Below, in pieces: positions 1 to 10,293 of a DNA stretch of 64,000 nt. Under the pieces are notes generated by a model. That model was not told the DNA's origin, ran no database searches, and worked only from the letters and a program-made list of their open reading frames with translations. Positions within the stretch are counted from its first letter, which is position 1; each line of letters starts with the position of its first letter. Source of the stretch: Bathymodiolus brooksi (taxonomy: Eukaryota > Mollusca > Bivalvia > Mytilida > Modiolidae); assembly GCA_963680875.1 (NCBI GenBank), contig OY804578.1, positions 96,501,689-96,565,688 of the forward strand, read 5' to 3'. Made by a program: the position numbers and the translations under genes.

Positions 1-952
1 TATTGCCCAGTGGGAAATATATCATGCATATTCTGGACGAGAACCAGTTCAACATTATATAAATATTATACAGAAATGAGGTAGGAATGGGACGATATGG
101 TCAACGACGAAAACATTAATATTTTGTATCGTCTACAATATGCCTAGTCTTTTTCACTAAATCTATAAAAGTGGTCCTTAACGTCAAAGGAGTGTAGTGC
201 TATCCAAACATTTTTTTCTTAATTTTAATTTTCTTAAATTTGCATAGAAGTTACTGCTAGCTGCCAGAGGTTACTATCACTTTAATATCGTCACTTTCAC
301 TTGAATCTGATATGAATTTTTGCCTGAAAAAAAGATAAAAAATATTTTTAAGAGTAAATTAAATCATATGCATGTAAATAAATCGTATACAAGTTTAATT
401 GCTATTATCTATTGACAAATTAATGTTAAACAGTAATTTGTACTAAGTGTAAGTAGGTTTGCTGCTAATCAAGGTAATTTTGTCCATACATTTGTATTTG
501 AACCTGATGTATGTCTTAAGCCAGCATTATAAATTGATTAAAGTGTCATTTTTATGTAAAAGCAGCAGGAAATTTGAACTGGGAACCAAACATTGATGTC
601 AATCAGGTTGTAGTTTCTGAGAAAAATATAATTCAACATTTTCCTGCAGTAATGACCATCTTAGATTTCTTCTCCACACAAAATATAAGAGTTCGTAGAG
701 GACTAGGACTAGGAATATTCCAGCCAAGATTGCATTAAAATATTTTAGTGGTTTCAGAGTGAAATACAATGTAAATCTAAATCATAAGGGTCTGTGAAAA
801 ATCTTGTCCTTCCATGGCAGCCATATTGGATTGTACGATCTACATAGAAAACGTAAACTTTGTACAGGACTGTACAAGGAACAATCCACTCGCATTTGCT
901 TTCATATTGTACATACATGTATATGTTACATGTGAGATCTCCAATATGAAAA
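1..952. other. Stretch without recognisable gene
   Basis: AT-rich sequence with frequent stops in all frames. I see no exon with flanking splice signals and no strong repeat structure until the SINE head at 953. Short open frames here have no recognisable domain. Confidence 0.6.
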
Positions 953-1197
953 GGGGCCGTCGTGGTCGTGATCATATGGTAGTTGGATTTACAACTACCT
1001 TTATGCAATCAGTGCCTATCACCACTAAAGTTGTGGGTTCGAACCCCTTTCATGGTGAGATGTACTCGATACAACATTATGTGATAAAGCTTGTCAACGA
1101 CTTGTGACAGACCGTTGGTTTTCTCCGCTTTCCTCCACCAATAAAACTGACCTCCACAATATAACTGAAATATTGTTGAAAGTGGCGTTATAAACCA
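953..1197 (+). repeat. tRNA-derived SINE (family A), full length
   Basis: The head begins GGGGCCGTCGTGG and contains a clear pol III B box (GGTTCGAACCC) near 1037. The body runs through the stretch CCTCCACCAATAAAACTGAC and ends in TATTGTTGAAAGTGGCGTTA. The same body and tail recur, in either orientation, at 4095, 5888, 14022, 15468 and 34062, so this is a dispersed element and not a tRNA gene. The A box is degenerate. The open frame of 97 codons across it is a by-product. Confidence 0.75.
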
Positions 1198-1640
1198 TAC
1201 AAAATTGCTATGCCATAGCCAATGTCCCCCACATATTTACATAGATCTGTGTATAAATTACTTGCATTAGTTCCTATGACTGAAATGGACTAATCTTTAA
1301 AGAAGCTCTGTCATCAATGGTCAGTCAAGAATTTTGCTTGTGTTCTAGCAAGCCTTTAAATGGGTTCTATATTAGAAATCATTTGTTTTTTAATTGTGCT
1401 AGCTATTGTATATAAAAATTTTGATTGGCACATTGACAATCAAACAGGAAAGACAAATACCCTGTATTGATGAGGGAATTTCAAGGAATTACAGATTAAC
1501 AAATTTCAATAGCAAACAAAATAATGAAAAAGTTCCATGTTTTTGTAGCAATCATTCAAACTATTTAAAACAGCAGGTGCTCATCTCCATACACTATTTG
1601 TATGCCCTTAAAATTTAATTGGATTCTACAAAATTAAACG
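1198..1640. other. Stretch without recognisable gene
   Basis: AT-rich spacer between a SINE and a tandem-unit element. A 70-codon open frame at 1406-1618 has no domain or codon signature that I recognise. Confidence 0.5.
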
Positions 1641-2265
1641 TAAATAACTCGCCATTTTCAAATCGCTTTTGTCACTATCACATTCCTCACGTGGGAAAAA
1701 CCCTACATATCAATTTTCGTTGAAATTGGAGCACTTCGAAATTTTATGCATTTTGGTGGCCATCTTAGAAATAGCTGCCAAAATGACCACCATTTTGAAA
1801 TTGCATTGGTCACGATCACATTCCTCTAAAAACTCATAAATATCAATTTTCTTTGTAATTGGAGCATTGGAGCACTTCAAAATTTTGTATGTGTTTTGGC
1901 GACCATATTGAAAATAGCTGCCAAAATAGCCACCATAATGGCTGCAATGGCCACCATTTTTAAATCGCATTTGTCACTATCACATTCCTCTTGTAGAAAA
2001 TCTTCTAAATATCAATTTTCGTTGAAATTGTAGCACTTTGAAATTTTGATGTGTTTTGGCAGACATCTTTTGCCCATTTTCGAACTTAAGCTAGAGATTC
2101 CTAATATAATGCTTGTATGTAAGTTTGAAATCAATTGGTCAACAAATAACAATCTTAGAGTGCTTACAACATATCTCGGACGGTCAGACGGACGGACAAA
2201 CTAACGGACGGACGTCCAGCATTTCCATATCCCCCGCTCCGCTTTGCGAGGGCGGGGGACAAAAA
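1640..2265. mobile_element. Non-autonomous element with three ~150-bp internal units
   Basis: Three diverged tandem units of about 150 bp carry the recurring phrases TATCAATTTTCGTTGAAATT, GGTGGCCAT and CACATTCCTC. They are followed by a run of ACGGACGG motifs (about 2178-2215) and a GC-rich terminal hairpin (2231-2259, CCCCCGCTCCGC/GCGAGGGCGGGGG). Elements of this build, with tandem 'CCAAAATGGC' units, ACGGACGG runs and a GC-rich hairpin end, recur at 5790-5870, 32330-33826 and 37797-38205. No protein is encoded. Confidence 0.6.
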
Positions 2266-2451
2266 CAACCAACCAACCAATATGAATAACAAATGTAAAA
2301 CCAGTTACATCAACCATAAATATGTATGAGAAACTGAGATATTTGCAAAACATAATAAAGCATCTGAATAGATGTGAATGAAAGGCAAAGAGAGCGAATG
2401 AACATTACACCAAAACATAGAATAAGAGTAGTAATGAAGGCCGAAACAGAA

Positions 2452-2507
2452 ATTATCACCAGTATCACAGCGTCTCCAATAAAACAAGCTGTGATACTAG
2501 TGATAAT
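2452..2507. repeat. Inverted repeat (20-bp arms)
   Basis: Arms ATTATCACCAGTATCACAGC (2452-2471) and its near-perfect reverse complement (2488-2507) flank a 16-nt spacer. It lies in gene-free DNA (2266-2780) and may be the core of a degraded palindromic MITE. Confidence 0.7.
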
Positions 2508-2779
2508 GTATATCAAGACATTCAAATCTGCCGTCATTGTTTTCATCGTTAACATAATGTGTTTGACATCACACTGACCGCTAATTTACGGTATCAGAGT
2601 CAGTTTGTTGATACTGAAAATCACACTGAGAGATAAAAGGGAAAATTTATAACTTATAGATGAATTGAAATGCAGTACGCAATAAAACGCTATTCCTTTA
2701 CTTTAAGTTGTGTCTAGGTGTAGTGTTGGATGATCATGTATGTTCATTTACATCCATATCCTTTTTTACTATCAGAATT

Positions 2780-2938
2780 ATTTAAAGATTGATCGCAATT
2801 TTTCTTCGGTTCATGATGAAATAACCCCAATCAGGCTGTACACACCGAATAACCCGCGTAGCAGTTTAAGCAAGGGTGTGTACAACCTGATTGAGGTTAT
2901 TTCGAATGAACCGAACAAATAATTTCGATCAATCCTTA
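2780..2938. mobile_element. Palindromic MITE
   Basis: The two halves are near-perfect reverse complements. The left arm holds GATTGATCG, TCGGTTCAT, AAATAACC and CAATCAGG in order, and the right arm returns CCTGATTG, GGTTATTT, ATGAACCGA and CGATCAATC. The central spacer, around CCGCGTAGCAG, is short. No coding capacity. Foldback hairpins of this kind are typical of non-autonomous DNA transposons. Confidence 0.8.
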
Positions 2939-3535
2939 TAAATTAATTCAAACTTTTTTTGCTATGATATTGAAAAATATATTATTTTTTTCACAATAAG
3001 GCAAATAATCGGAAATAAATTTAAATAACCCCAAAGGTGCCTGATTTAAAGAAAATCACCTGATGAAAACGGCACGCGACGCCTTGAGAACGAGGTTTAT
3101 TTTTAGATTCCGTTCATTGACAAATAACCTCAACTGTTTAAACCAATTAAAACACGTATAAAATGACATGTGACTCTAAAATTAATTTATATAGATATAT
3201 CTGAACCTGACACCCATTTAACATAACATATACAAGATGCACATGCATTGATGCAGAAAGCACATAACTGGATGACATCTTCACCAAGGAATTTGTCAAC
3301 TCTTAACATAAATTAAAAATCTAAATGAAAACTAGAGGCTTACTTCAATTGATAATCTCAATATGTCTTCATAGAGACCAACGCTATCTATCACTGGGTC
3401 GATGCTTCTGCTGGTAGACTATTAGTCTCTGAGGGTATCTGCCAAGTAGTCAGTACTTCGACACTAGCATGGTTTATCAGATATATTTATTACTGAAATT
3501 TACAGTTCCTAAATAATGTAATTATTAATAAAACT
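2939..3535. other. Stretch without recognisable gene
   Basis: AT-rich. Around 3010-3140 there are diverged echoes of the palindrome to the left (ATAACCCCAA..., ATAACCTCAA...), suggesting an older copy of the same family. No exon is supported. Confidence 0.5.
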
Positions 3536-3740
3536 AAGGTTCTCCTCCCTCAGGCATAGGTGACCTTAGCCGATTTTGGCTATCTTATTTATATGCCCTT
3601 TGGTTTTATTGCTCCCAAAACTTTAAATAATTTGGCTTTCCAATCTTTCGATTTTGATTCTACCTTATGAAGGTTATCCCAGAAACGTGTCGCGCACACT
3701 AAATTTGATATCTGACGTTTTTAAACAAAATCTAGATAAG
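3536..3740 (+). repeat. Dispersed repeat copy (AAGGTTCTCC family)
   Basis: Begins ACTAAGGTTCTCCTCCCTCAG and passes GACCTTAG, CCCTTTGGTTTT, GAAGGTTATC and CACTAAATTTGATATC. The same series of phrases recurs at 34893-35070, with the inverted end at about 35500-35527. It is a diverged copy of a mobile sequence. The 97-codon open frame starting at 3654 lies across it and is not a gene. Confidence 0.6.
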
Positions 3741-3943
3741 GATGGTGACATTACTGTTAACTACATACCATATAACTGGATAAATATTAGATATATCTTC
3801 TGGTGTGATTTCTCGAATGTCCATTCTGTGTATTGTACTTCTTATAAACTTATTGGCCAAGGCCTAGAAATATTGTACATAATAAATATCTTTTTTTTTA
3901 ATTTCGGTAAACAAGGAATGGAAGCTAATATTGTATTTTTACT

Positions 3944-4050
3944 TTAATAGGGTAGTGTTATCTGTGTTTATTGTCACTTTAATAGGGTAGTGTTATCTGT
4001 GTTTATTGTCACTTTAATAGGGTAGTGTTATCTGTGATTATTGTCACTTT
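3944..4050 (+). repeat. Minisatellite, 35-bp unit x3
   Basis: Three nearly identical units containing TTTAATAGGGTAGTGTTATC followed by TGTGTTTATTGTCAC. Confidence 0.9.
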
Positions 4051-4094
4051 ATGTAGTGTTTCATCTATTTTCTGACCAATAGACATATTTGGGT

Positions 4095-4290
4095 GAGTAG
4101 GTTATGGTATTTAACACCACTTTCAACAATATTTCAGTTATATCGTGCCTGTTAGTTTTATTGGTGGAGGAAACCAGATTACCTGGAAAAAACCACACAC
4201 CTGCCGTAAGTCACTGACCAATTTTATCACATAATGTTGTATCGAGTACCCCTCGCCATGAGCAGGATTTGAACTCCCAACTTTAGTTAG
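4095..4290 (-). repeat. tRNA-derived SINE (family A)
   Basis: Minus-strand copy. Reading + it begins with the tail CACTTTCAACAATATTTCAG, passes GTTTTATTGGTGGAGGAAAC, and reaches a degraded head region with GATTTGAACTCCC (B-box complement) near 4267. Confidence 0.75.
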
Positions 4291-4324
4291 GCTTATTTGG
4301 CAAAGAAACCTAGGACATATACAT

Positions 4325-5215
4325 CATCAAGCATGTAAGGAGCATTGAATTGGGTTATTTCTGCTCACATATCATGAATCCATGATCTAAAACTACTTCA
4401 TATAAGGAGCTTTGAATAAGGCTATTTCTGCTCACATAATATGAATCAATGCTCTAAAACTGCTTCATAAAAGGAGCTTTGAATTGAGCTATTTCTGCTC
4501 ACATAACATAAATCAATGCTCTAAAACTGCTCCATATAAGGAACTTATAATTGGGCTATTTTTGCTATTTTTGCTATTTCATGACTAATGCTCACATAAT
4601 ATGAATCCATGATCCAAAATTGCTCCATATAAGGAGCTTTGAATTTGACTATTTCTGCTCACATAACATGAATCAATGCTCTAAAACTGCTCGATATAAG
4701 GAACTTCGAATTGGGCTATTGTTGCCAGTTTTGCTATTTCATGACTAATGCTCACATAATATGAATTCATTATCTAAAACTGCTCCATATAAGGAGCTTT
4801 GAATTGGGCTATTTCTGCTCACATAATATGAATCCATGATCTAAAACTGCTCCATATAAGGAGCTTTGAATTGGGCTATTTCTGCTCACATAACATGAAT
4901 CAATGCTCTAAAACTGCTCCATATAAGGAACTTTGAATTGGGCTATTGTTGCCAGTTTTGCTATTTCATGACTAATGCTCACATAATATGAATTCATGAT
5001 CTAAAACTGCTCCATATAAGAAACTTTGAATTTGACTATTTCTGCTCACATAGCATGAATCAATGCTCTAAAACTGCTCGATATAAGGAACTTTCAATTG
5101 GACTATTTCTGCTCACATAGTATGAATCCATGATCTAAAACTGCTCCATATACTAGATGAATCCATGATCTAAAACTGCTCCATATAAGAAGCTTTGATT
5201 CAGGTAATTTCTAGA
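4325..5215 (+). repeat. Minisatellite, ~67-bp unit
   Basis: About a dozen diverged units built on CTCACATAATATGAATCC, ATGATCTAAAACTGCTCC, ATATAAGGAGCTTTG and GGGCTATTTCTG. Some units carry an extra ~35-40 bp insert (GCCAGTTTTGCTATTTCATG), so two unit lengths alternate in the middle of the array. No open frame is conserved. Confidence 0.9.
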
Positions 5216-5254
5216 TCTGCTCACATATTATTACGAACCATACATGCAGGGACA

Positions 5255-5650
5255 GGCGAGGTAAATGTCCCATGGTAGCTGGATTTACATCATCCTCTGT
5301 ATTCAGTGCCTATCAATGCTAAAGTTGTGCGTTTGATTCCCACCTCTGGCGATGCATACTTGTACAACTTTATGTGATAGTTTGCCAGTGAATTGTGGCA
5401 GGAACATATATTTTTTACAACTTTATGTGATAGTTTGCCAGTGAATTGTGGCAGGAACATATATTTTTTACAACTTTATGCGATAGTTTGCTAGTGAATT
5501 GTGGCAGGAACATATATTTTTTACAACCTTATGTGATAGTTTGCAAGTGAATTGTGGCAGGAACATATATGTTTTACAACTTTATGTGATAATGTTTGTA
5601 TGTGAATTGTGACAGGAACATATAGTTGTACGATAAAGTTTGCCAGAGAG
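5255..5650 (+). repeat. SINE fragment expanded into a 53-bp minisatellite (x5)
   Basis: 5262-5400 is a SINE head and body (B-box-like GTTTGATTCCC near 5332) running into ACAACTTTATGTGATAGTTT. From there a 53-bp unit, ACAACTTTATGTGATAG... GTGGCAGGAACATAT, repeats about five times to 5630. The unit corresponds to the internal SINE stretch seen unrepeated at about 1070-1110, so the minisatellite seems to have grown out of the SINE body. Confidence 0.75.
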
Positions 5651-5789
5651 TTGCAGTAGGAACATATACTTGATACATCATGCAATAGTTTGTCAATAAA
5701 ATGTATTTGAAATGTATTTCTTAATCAAATTAGTTCTGCAAAGTAGAAAGATGTCGGTCGAAGATAAATTAAATTATCGTCTGGAAATC

Positions 5790-5870
5790 ATTCACTTCAA
5801 ACAGACGGACGGACGGACAAAGTGGCAACTTTATGCACCCCACAAAATATTTCAGGGAGCATAAAAATGA
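5790..5870. repeat. ACGGACGG-bearing element end
   Basis: Contains CAGACGGACGGACGGACAAAG followed by a short GC-richer end. It resembles the ends of the elements at 1640-2265 and 32330-33826. Confidence 0.45.
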
Positions 5871-5887
5871 GGTGTTTATAAAGGTTT

Positions 5888-6020
5888 AGGTTTAGGTTTA
5901 TTGTGTTTAATGCCACTTTCAACAATATTTCAACTATATATATTTCAGTTTTATTGGTGGAGAAAAAGGACCCGGAGAAAACCACCGACCTGTCGCAAGT
6001 CACTGACAAACTTTATAACA
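5888..6020 (-). repeat. tRNA-derived SINE (family A), truncated
   Basis: Tail and body only, from TTTAATGCCACTTTCAAC through GGAGAAAACCACCGACC to CACTGACAAACTTTATAAC. The tRNA-like head is missing, and the 40-bp minisatellite begins directly afterwards. Confidence 0.75.
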
Positions 6021-6027
6021 TTTCAAG

Positions 6028-6580
6028 TCAGACTGGACTTCTGAAATGGAACCGTATAATCTAAAAGACGAACTGGACTTCTGACACGGAACCGTATAAT
6101 CTAAAAGACGGACTGGACGTTTAACATGGAATCGTATAATTTAGAAGACTGACTGGACTTCTGAAATGAAACGTATAATCTAAAAGATGGACTAGACTTC
6201 TGACATGAAACAGTATAATCTAAAACACGGACTGGACTTCTGACACGGAACCGAATAATCTAAAAGACTGACTGGACTTCTGACACCCGAATGGTATAAT
6301 CTAAAACACGGACTAGATTTCTGACACGGAACGTATAATCTAAAAGACGGACTGGACTTTTGACATGGAACCGTAAAATCTAACAGACGGACTGGACTTT
6401 TGACATGGAACCGTATAATCTAACAGACTGACTGGACTTTTGACATGGAACCGTATACTCTAAAAGACAGACTGGACTTTTGACATGGAACCGTGTAATC
6501 TAAAAGACGGACTGGGCTTATGACATCGAACCGTATAATCTAAAAGATGTCCTGGACTTATGACATGGAACCGTATACTT
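6028..6580 (+). repeat. Minisatellite, ~40-bp unit x ~13
   Basis: Diverged units of the form GACTGGACTTCTGACAYGG followed by AACCGTATAATCTAAAAGAC. No coding potential. It lies directly upstream of the small exon-like cluster at 6.7-7.3 kb. Confidence 0.9.
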
Positions 6581-6689
6581 TAGTCATCATGACTGTCTGT
6601 TAAAAAAACTGACACTATAAATAACATCTTGAAGAGACATCAACTCAAATGTGCAGGTCCGGGGAACACGTCTATATTTTCTTCTGAAT

Positions 6690-7030
6690 GCTGAAAGGCG
6701 TCCACAATTAGGCTACATCCCCGACTGTAGGAGCAGAAGATTGTAAGTTATTTTATTATTTTATTAATTTTTATTATTATTATTATTATTATTTTGTTTG
6801 TTAGTAAAGTATGAAATTGACAATTTTGATGTATATTTCAGTTAATTATCGTCTTAGGTTTTTACTTTTATTTTAGGTCTTCAATCAAACAGTTCGCAGA
6901 CAACTGTGGACCAGAGGAACAAGGTCTTCCATCTTCACAGCAAACGGACCCACCCCGGTTTTTGTTTATTTCCTGTATATTATTTCGGGTATATAAATAT
7001 GGCTTTTCTCCGAACAAAATGGCATGAAAG
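6690..7030 (+). CDS. Putative 5' exons of an unknown gene (non-coding exon, then MAFLRTKWHER)
   Basis: A possible leader exon ends AGCAGAAGATT at 6742 with donor GTAAGT. The next exon opens after TTTTAG at 6877 and closes at 7030 (AAAG, donor GTAATG). From an ATG at 6999 it encodes MAFLRTKWHE plus two bases of an Arg codon, so it ends in phase 2 and matches the following exon at 7240. (TTA)n lies in the intron at about 6772-6794. I do not recognise the protein. The support is splice signals, phase agreement and a diverged downstream duplicate of the second exon; codon evidence is too short to be decisive. Confidence 0.35.
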
Positions 7031-7097
7031 GTAATGGATTACTTTATTTGGCGATTCCTTGACACAAACATATAAATAAAAATTACTCCTAATGTAA

Positions 7098-7099
<2 letters not shown>

Positions 7100-7144
<45 letters not shown>
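7100..7144 (+). repeat. (AAT)n microsatellite
   Basis: About 15 uninterrupted AAT units in the intron between the two putative exons. Confidence 0.95.
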
Positions 7145-7145
<1 letters not shown>

Positions 7146-7239
7146 TGCAACAGTTTCCTTTTTCTTAATAGTTAAACATATGCTCTACTTTTATTTGTAA
7201 CGGTTCTTGATTTTAAAGAAAAAATACCTTTCTTTACAG

Positions 7240-7311
7240 ACCATACAGTTGGGTGCATCCGGATATTGACCAGGTCAGAGCAGAAATGGAAGGACTTAAA
7301 TCAGGAAACAG
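7240..7311 (+). CDS. Putative second coding exon (PYSWVHPDID...)
   Basis: Preceded by a good acceptor (TTTCTTTACAG) and followed by donor GTAAAA. It is 72 nt, phase 2 in and phase 2 out, and adds 23 whole codons including PYSWVHPDIDQVRAEMEG. It joins the 7030 exon in frame (AG+A = Arg). A diverged second copy at 9494-9552 has lost the frame (GAC TAG, plus a deletion), as expected for a pseudogenised duplicate. No downstream partner exon was found, so the gene model is incomplete or already dead. Confidence 0.35.
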
Positions 7312-7369
7312 GTAAAAATAAATAAGACAGAAAGTGGTTTATCTCAGGCGGCCTCAATTAAATATATAT

Positions 7370-8015
7370 AAGAGAGTGGATGTGGTCGAGTGGTCTAGTG
7401 CGCTGGACGTAAGGCTAAGCGAATGGTGTTGCAGTGTATCAATGGTGTGTTGGTTCAAATCCCGTCGAGGGAAGAACAAAAATTTGACAGTTCTAAAATC
7501 TAATTCCAACACTGTTTGGTTTAATTTTCAGGCGTATATAATATTTAGTATTAACCTAGTATCCTTAGTAACTTTGAGATCCAGTGGGACAGATATATTG
7601 TATGGTTGTCACTTGCTTCTAGACGTTTGTATAATATACTTTATTTCCTGTGACTGTATAATGAATTCTTCATTATCCTGTACACTATATTAAAAATTGC
7701 TGAGTTAAATTGCTGTCAAATTATAATATTAAGTATATATGTACCATCTACACACGCTTATACACATGTCTTACGTCTATCACTAGATTTGCCTTACGAG
7801 AAAAGGTAACACTAGGATTATTGAAGCTCCTTTTAAAGAGGGAGTGGATGTGGTCGAGTGGTCTAGGGCGCTGGACGTAAGGCTAAGCGAATGGTGATGC
7901 AGTGTATCAATGGTGTGGGTTCAAATCCCGTTGAGGGAAGAACACGAATTTGACAGTTCTAAAATCTAATTCTAACACTGTTTGGTTTAATTTTCAGACG
8001 TATATATATATATAC
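7370..8015 (+). repeat. tRNA-Leu-like SINE monomer, one and a third copies, + orientation
   Basis: Two heads start at 7371 and 7839 with GAGTGGATGTGGTCGAGTGG (A box) and carry GTTCAAATCCCG (B box) about 65 bp later. Between them lies a whole ~470-bp monomer of the family that forms the large array at 10290-13672 on the other strand. The head resembles a tRNA-Leu (GGTCTAGGGCGCTGGACGTA) but its acceptor stem does not pair. The duplicate locus at 9585-9625 lacks this insert and shows the unoccupied AT-rich site. Confidence 0.8.
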
Positions 8016-8129
8016 ATATATACTCACTGGATATTTTTGTGAATTATTTTCGAATTCAATGATTCCATTGTGTTATTGGATATATATTCATCAATGTATA
8101 TAGAGGGTAGTGGATTATTTCTTCTTCTG

Positions 8130-8504
8130 TCGCATGAGTTCTAAGGTTCTTTCATTGACTAGAAAATTACTTACTGTGTTAGTACATGTCTGTCGGTGTT
8201 TCTTTATATCTTGTTTATGTGCGTACATTTCTTTCCACATTTCGTACAGATGAATTTCTTGTCCACATGAAGAGTTTGTATGTGATCGTTCAAGTCCCCT
8301 ATAATGTTAAAAATTTGTGTCACAGAATTAACACTTTATGACACACTTTCGGTAATGTTCTACGTATTTATCCTTCCTATTAAATTGCTTGTCACATTTT
8401 GTACGGGAAAATTGTTTATCATTGTTGTGGACTGTATCTTTGTGTCTCTTACGATCGTGCTTCCTTGAGAATGTCTTAAAACATACATCGCATTGGAACT
8501 TCAT
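8130..8504 (-). pseudogene. Degraded C2H2 zinc-finger gene fragment
   Basis: Read on the minus strand from an ATG at 8504, the frame gives a clear finger (FQCDVCFKTFSRKHDRKRH), then a second with TKCDKQFNRKDKYVEH, a third broken by a stop and frameshift (IKC-stop-FCDTNF), a linker LNDHIQTLHVDKKF and a last finger ICTKCGKKC...HIN. A one-base insertion (TAAAG for AAG) breaks the end of that last finger. The domain is DNA- or RNA-binding by family; this copy cannot make a full product. Its 3' part (8022-8240) is duplicated at 9616-9830. Confidence 0.7.
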
Positions 8505-9050
8505 GGTCAGAATGATTCGAAATGCTCGATGATAGGATTGTTTTAGCTCCCGTTAGATATGCATTGAAATAAAATGCTATATAAGGACATCAGATCAGAA
8601 TTCGGGATGTAAAAACATTTTTCATTGGGAACGGGAAACGAAAGTTCCTTCTCCGTATAAGGTCTGAACCAATGACCGGGTGGGTGAGGAGCGACGCGTA
8701 TGATTCATGATGGGATGGATATTCATATATGGTCGCGCCTTTGGGTATGGAAGGGAGGGTGAGATACTTGACCTTTGTCATAACTTTATCCAGATCATAT
8801 GGCCTCAAAATGCCCCTGTAATTGGTCAAATTTCAAAATTTCTTGGGGGCTTGCGTGAATTCCCAGTTGGTATGGGCTCATTGAACCCACCATAATCTAT
8901 TCATAGCCTACATTTTGGCAGTTGGACCCTCGAAACGTTTATTGGTGCACGCTTACTAGTATTATAAATCAGACCTTAGACTAGAGCCATTAATGGGCCA
9001 TAGCTCGGGTTGTGAACTGATAACTCTAAAATACTCATATTATAAATAAA
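8505..9050. other. Stretch without recognisable gene
   Basis: There is one 79-codon open frame on the minus strand (8590-8829) that I do not recognise. It begins MTNYRGILRPYDLDKV and has no neighbouring splice support. It could be a remnant of mobile-element coding sequence. Confidence 0.4.
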
Positions 9051-9477
9051 GGTAATAACAAAATTACCGAACTCCGAACAATCTTATAAAGGGAAAGTCA
9101 AAACTCATAATTATATAAACAGACAAAATCAGTCAACAACCGAAAAACTGTGAAAACCGTAATGACCCTGACTTGGTACAGGCATTTCTAAAGAAATGGT
9201 GGGTTGAATCAGATTTTAAGGCGCCAAACCTCCCGCTCTCATTACGGTTCAAAGGTTCCGGCTGTCACTATATATCAATGGAAGAATTTCTGCAAATCTA
9301 GAATTATTGATAGATAAAACGTCATCAATATACCTGTATGTGAAATTAAAGGCTCTAGCCTCATGAATCTTCTTATCTTTTACAAGCTTTTGAAGAAACT
9401 CCGACTCGTATGAGTATAAAAATAAATCGGCTAGAGGAGGGGCACAATTCGTACCCATTGGTATGCCATAATGCATA
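9051..9477 (-). mobile_element. Penelope-like retroelement fragment (RT + 3' region), internally deleted
   Basis: The minus-strand frame at 9476-9249 carries the RT blocks [16 protein letters not shown] and [12 protein letters not shown] (the YIDD box holds the catalytic aspartates). The 3' region (9051-9270, GGTAATAACAAAATTACCG...) is shared with the copies at 21186 and 52196. Compared with the longer copy at 21186-22262, this one has lost about 560 bp between the 3' region and the RT, at a short ATAT-rich match. The family call (Penelope-like) rests on motif style and is tentative; retroelement RT is certain. Confidence 0.75.
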
Positions 9478-9479
9478 CT

Positions 9480-9835
9480 TACCTTTCTTTACAGACCATA
9501 CAGTGGGTGAATCCGGATATTGACTAGGTCAGAGCAGAAATGGAAGGAAACAGGAAAAAATATATAAAACCTGAAATTGTGTATCTCAGGCCCCAATTAA
9601 AAAAAACATAAAAATTTACTCACTGGATATTTTTGTGAATTATTTTCGAATTCAATGATTTCATTGTGTTATTGGATATATATTCATCAAGGTATATAGA
9701 GGGTAATGGATTGTTTCTTCTTCTGTCGCGTGAGGTCTAAGGTTCTTTCATTGATTAGAAAATCACTTACTGTGTTAGAACATGTCTGTCTCTGTTTCTT
9801 TATATCTTGTTTATGTGCGTATTTCTTTCGGAGTG
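9480..9835 (+). repeat. Diverged duplicate of 7231-7350 plus 8022-8240
   Basis: The left part repeats the 7240-7311 exon with its acceptor (TTTCTTTACAG) but has a frameshift and an in-frame TAG. The right part repeats the zinc-finger tail (CTCACTGGATATTTTTGTG...). The tRNA-like SINE insert present in the first copy is absent, so the two halves meet directly at about 9585-9615. Confidence 0.75.
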
Positions 9836-10254
9836 AGTGGCGGGGTAGACTTTTCTTCTATCTAAGTTGAAGCGTGGTGGTTGTAACCCCACGGACCACT
9901 CTTTTCTGACGATTATCTAAACCTGAGTTTCATTCTACATTGGCGTATATTGTTCGAATTTCAGATATGGCTTTGCACGTATTCATATCATACAAAATTC
10001 AAATAAATTGTACGCTATATTATGATTGAATGGTGCAATAGAAATAAAAGGGTCGATCCAATCATATATTTGGAAGCTGAAAAGTCGACCCAATCTAACA
10101 GCACTATATCTTTACCTTTAGCTTTAACCAATTTAATTAATTAATGCAACATAGAATAACAATATTGAACAATGCATGACAGATGATACAATGTAATTAA
10201 TTACATGTAAGCTGACTGTGGAACAAGTTGCTTGAACTTAAATACTTGTATACA

Positions 10255-10258
<4 letters not shown>
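9836..10258. other. Stretch without recognisable gene
   Basis: AT-rich spacer with no supported exon. It ends in a (TA)n run at 10259-10292. Confidence 0.5.

Positions 10259-10292
<34 letters not shown>
10259..10292. repeat. (TA)n microsatellite
   Basis: About 17 TA dinucleotides immediately before the first array monomer. Confidence 0.95.
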
Positions 10293-10293
<1 letters not shown>

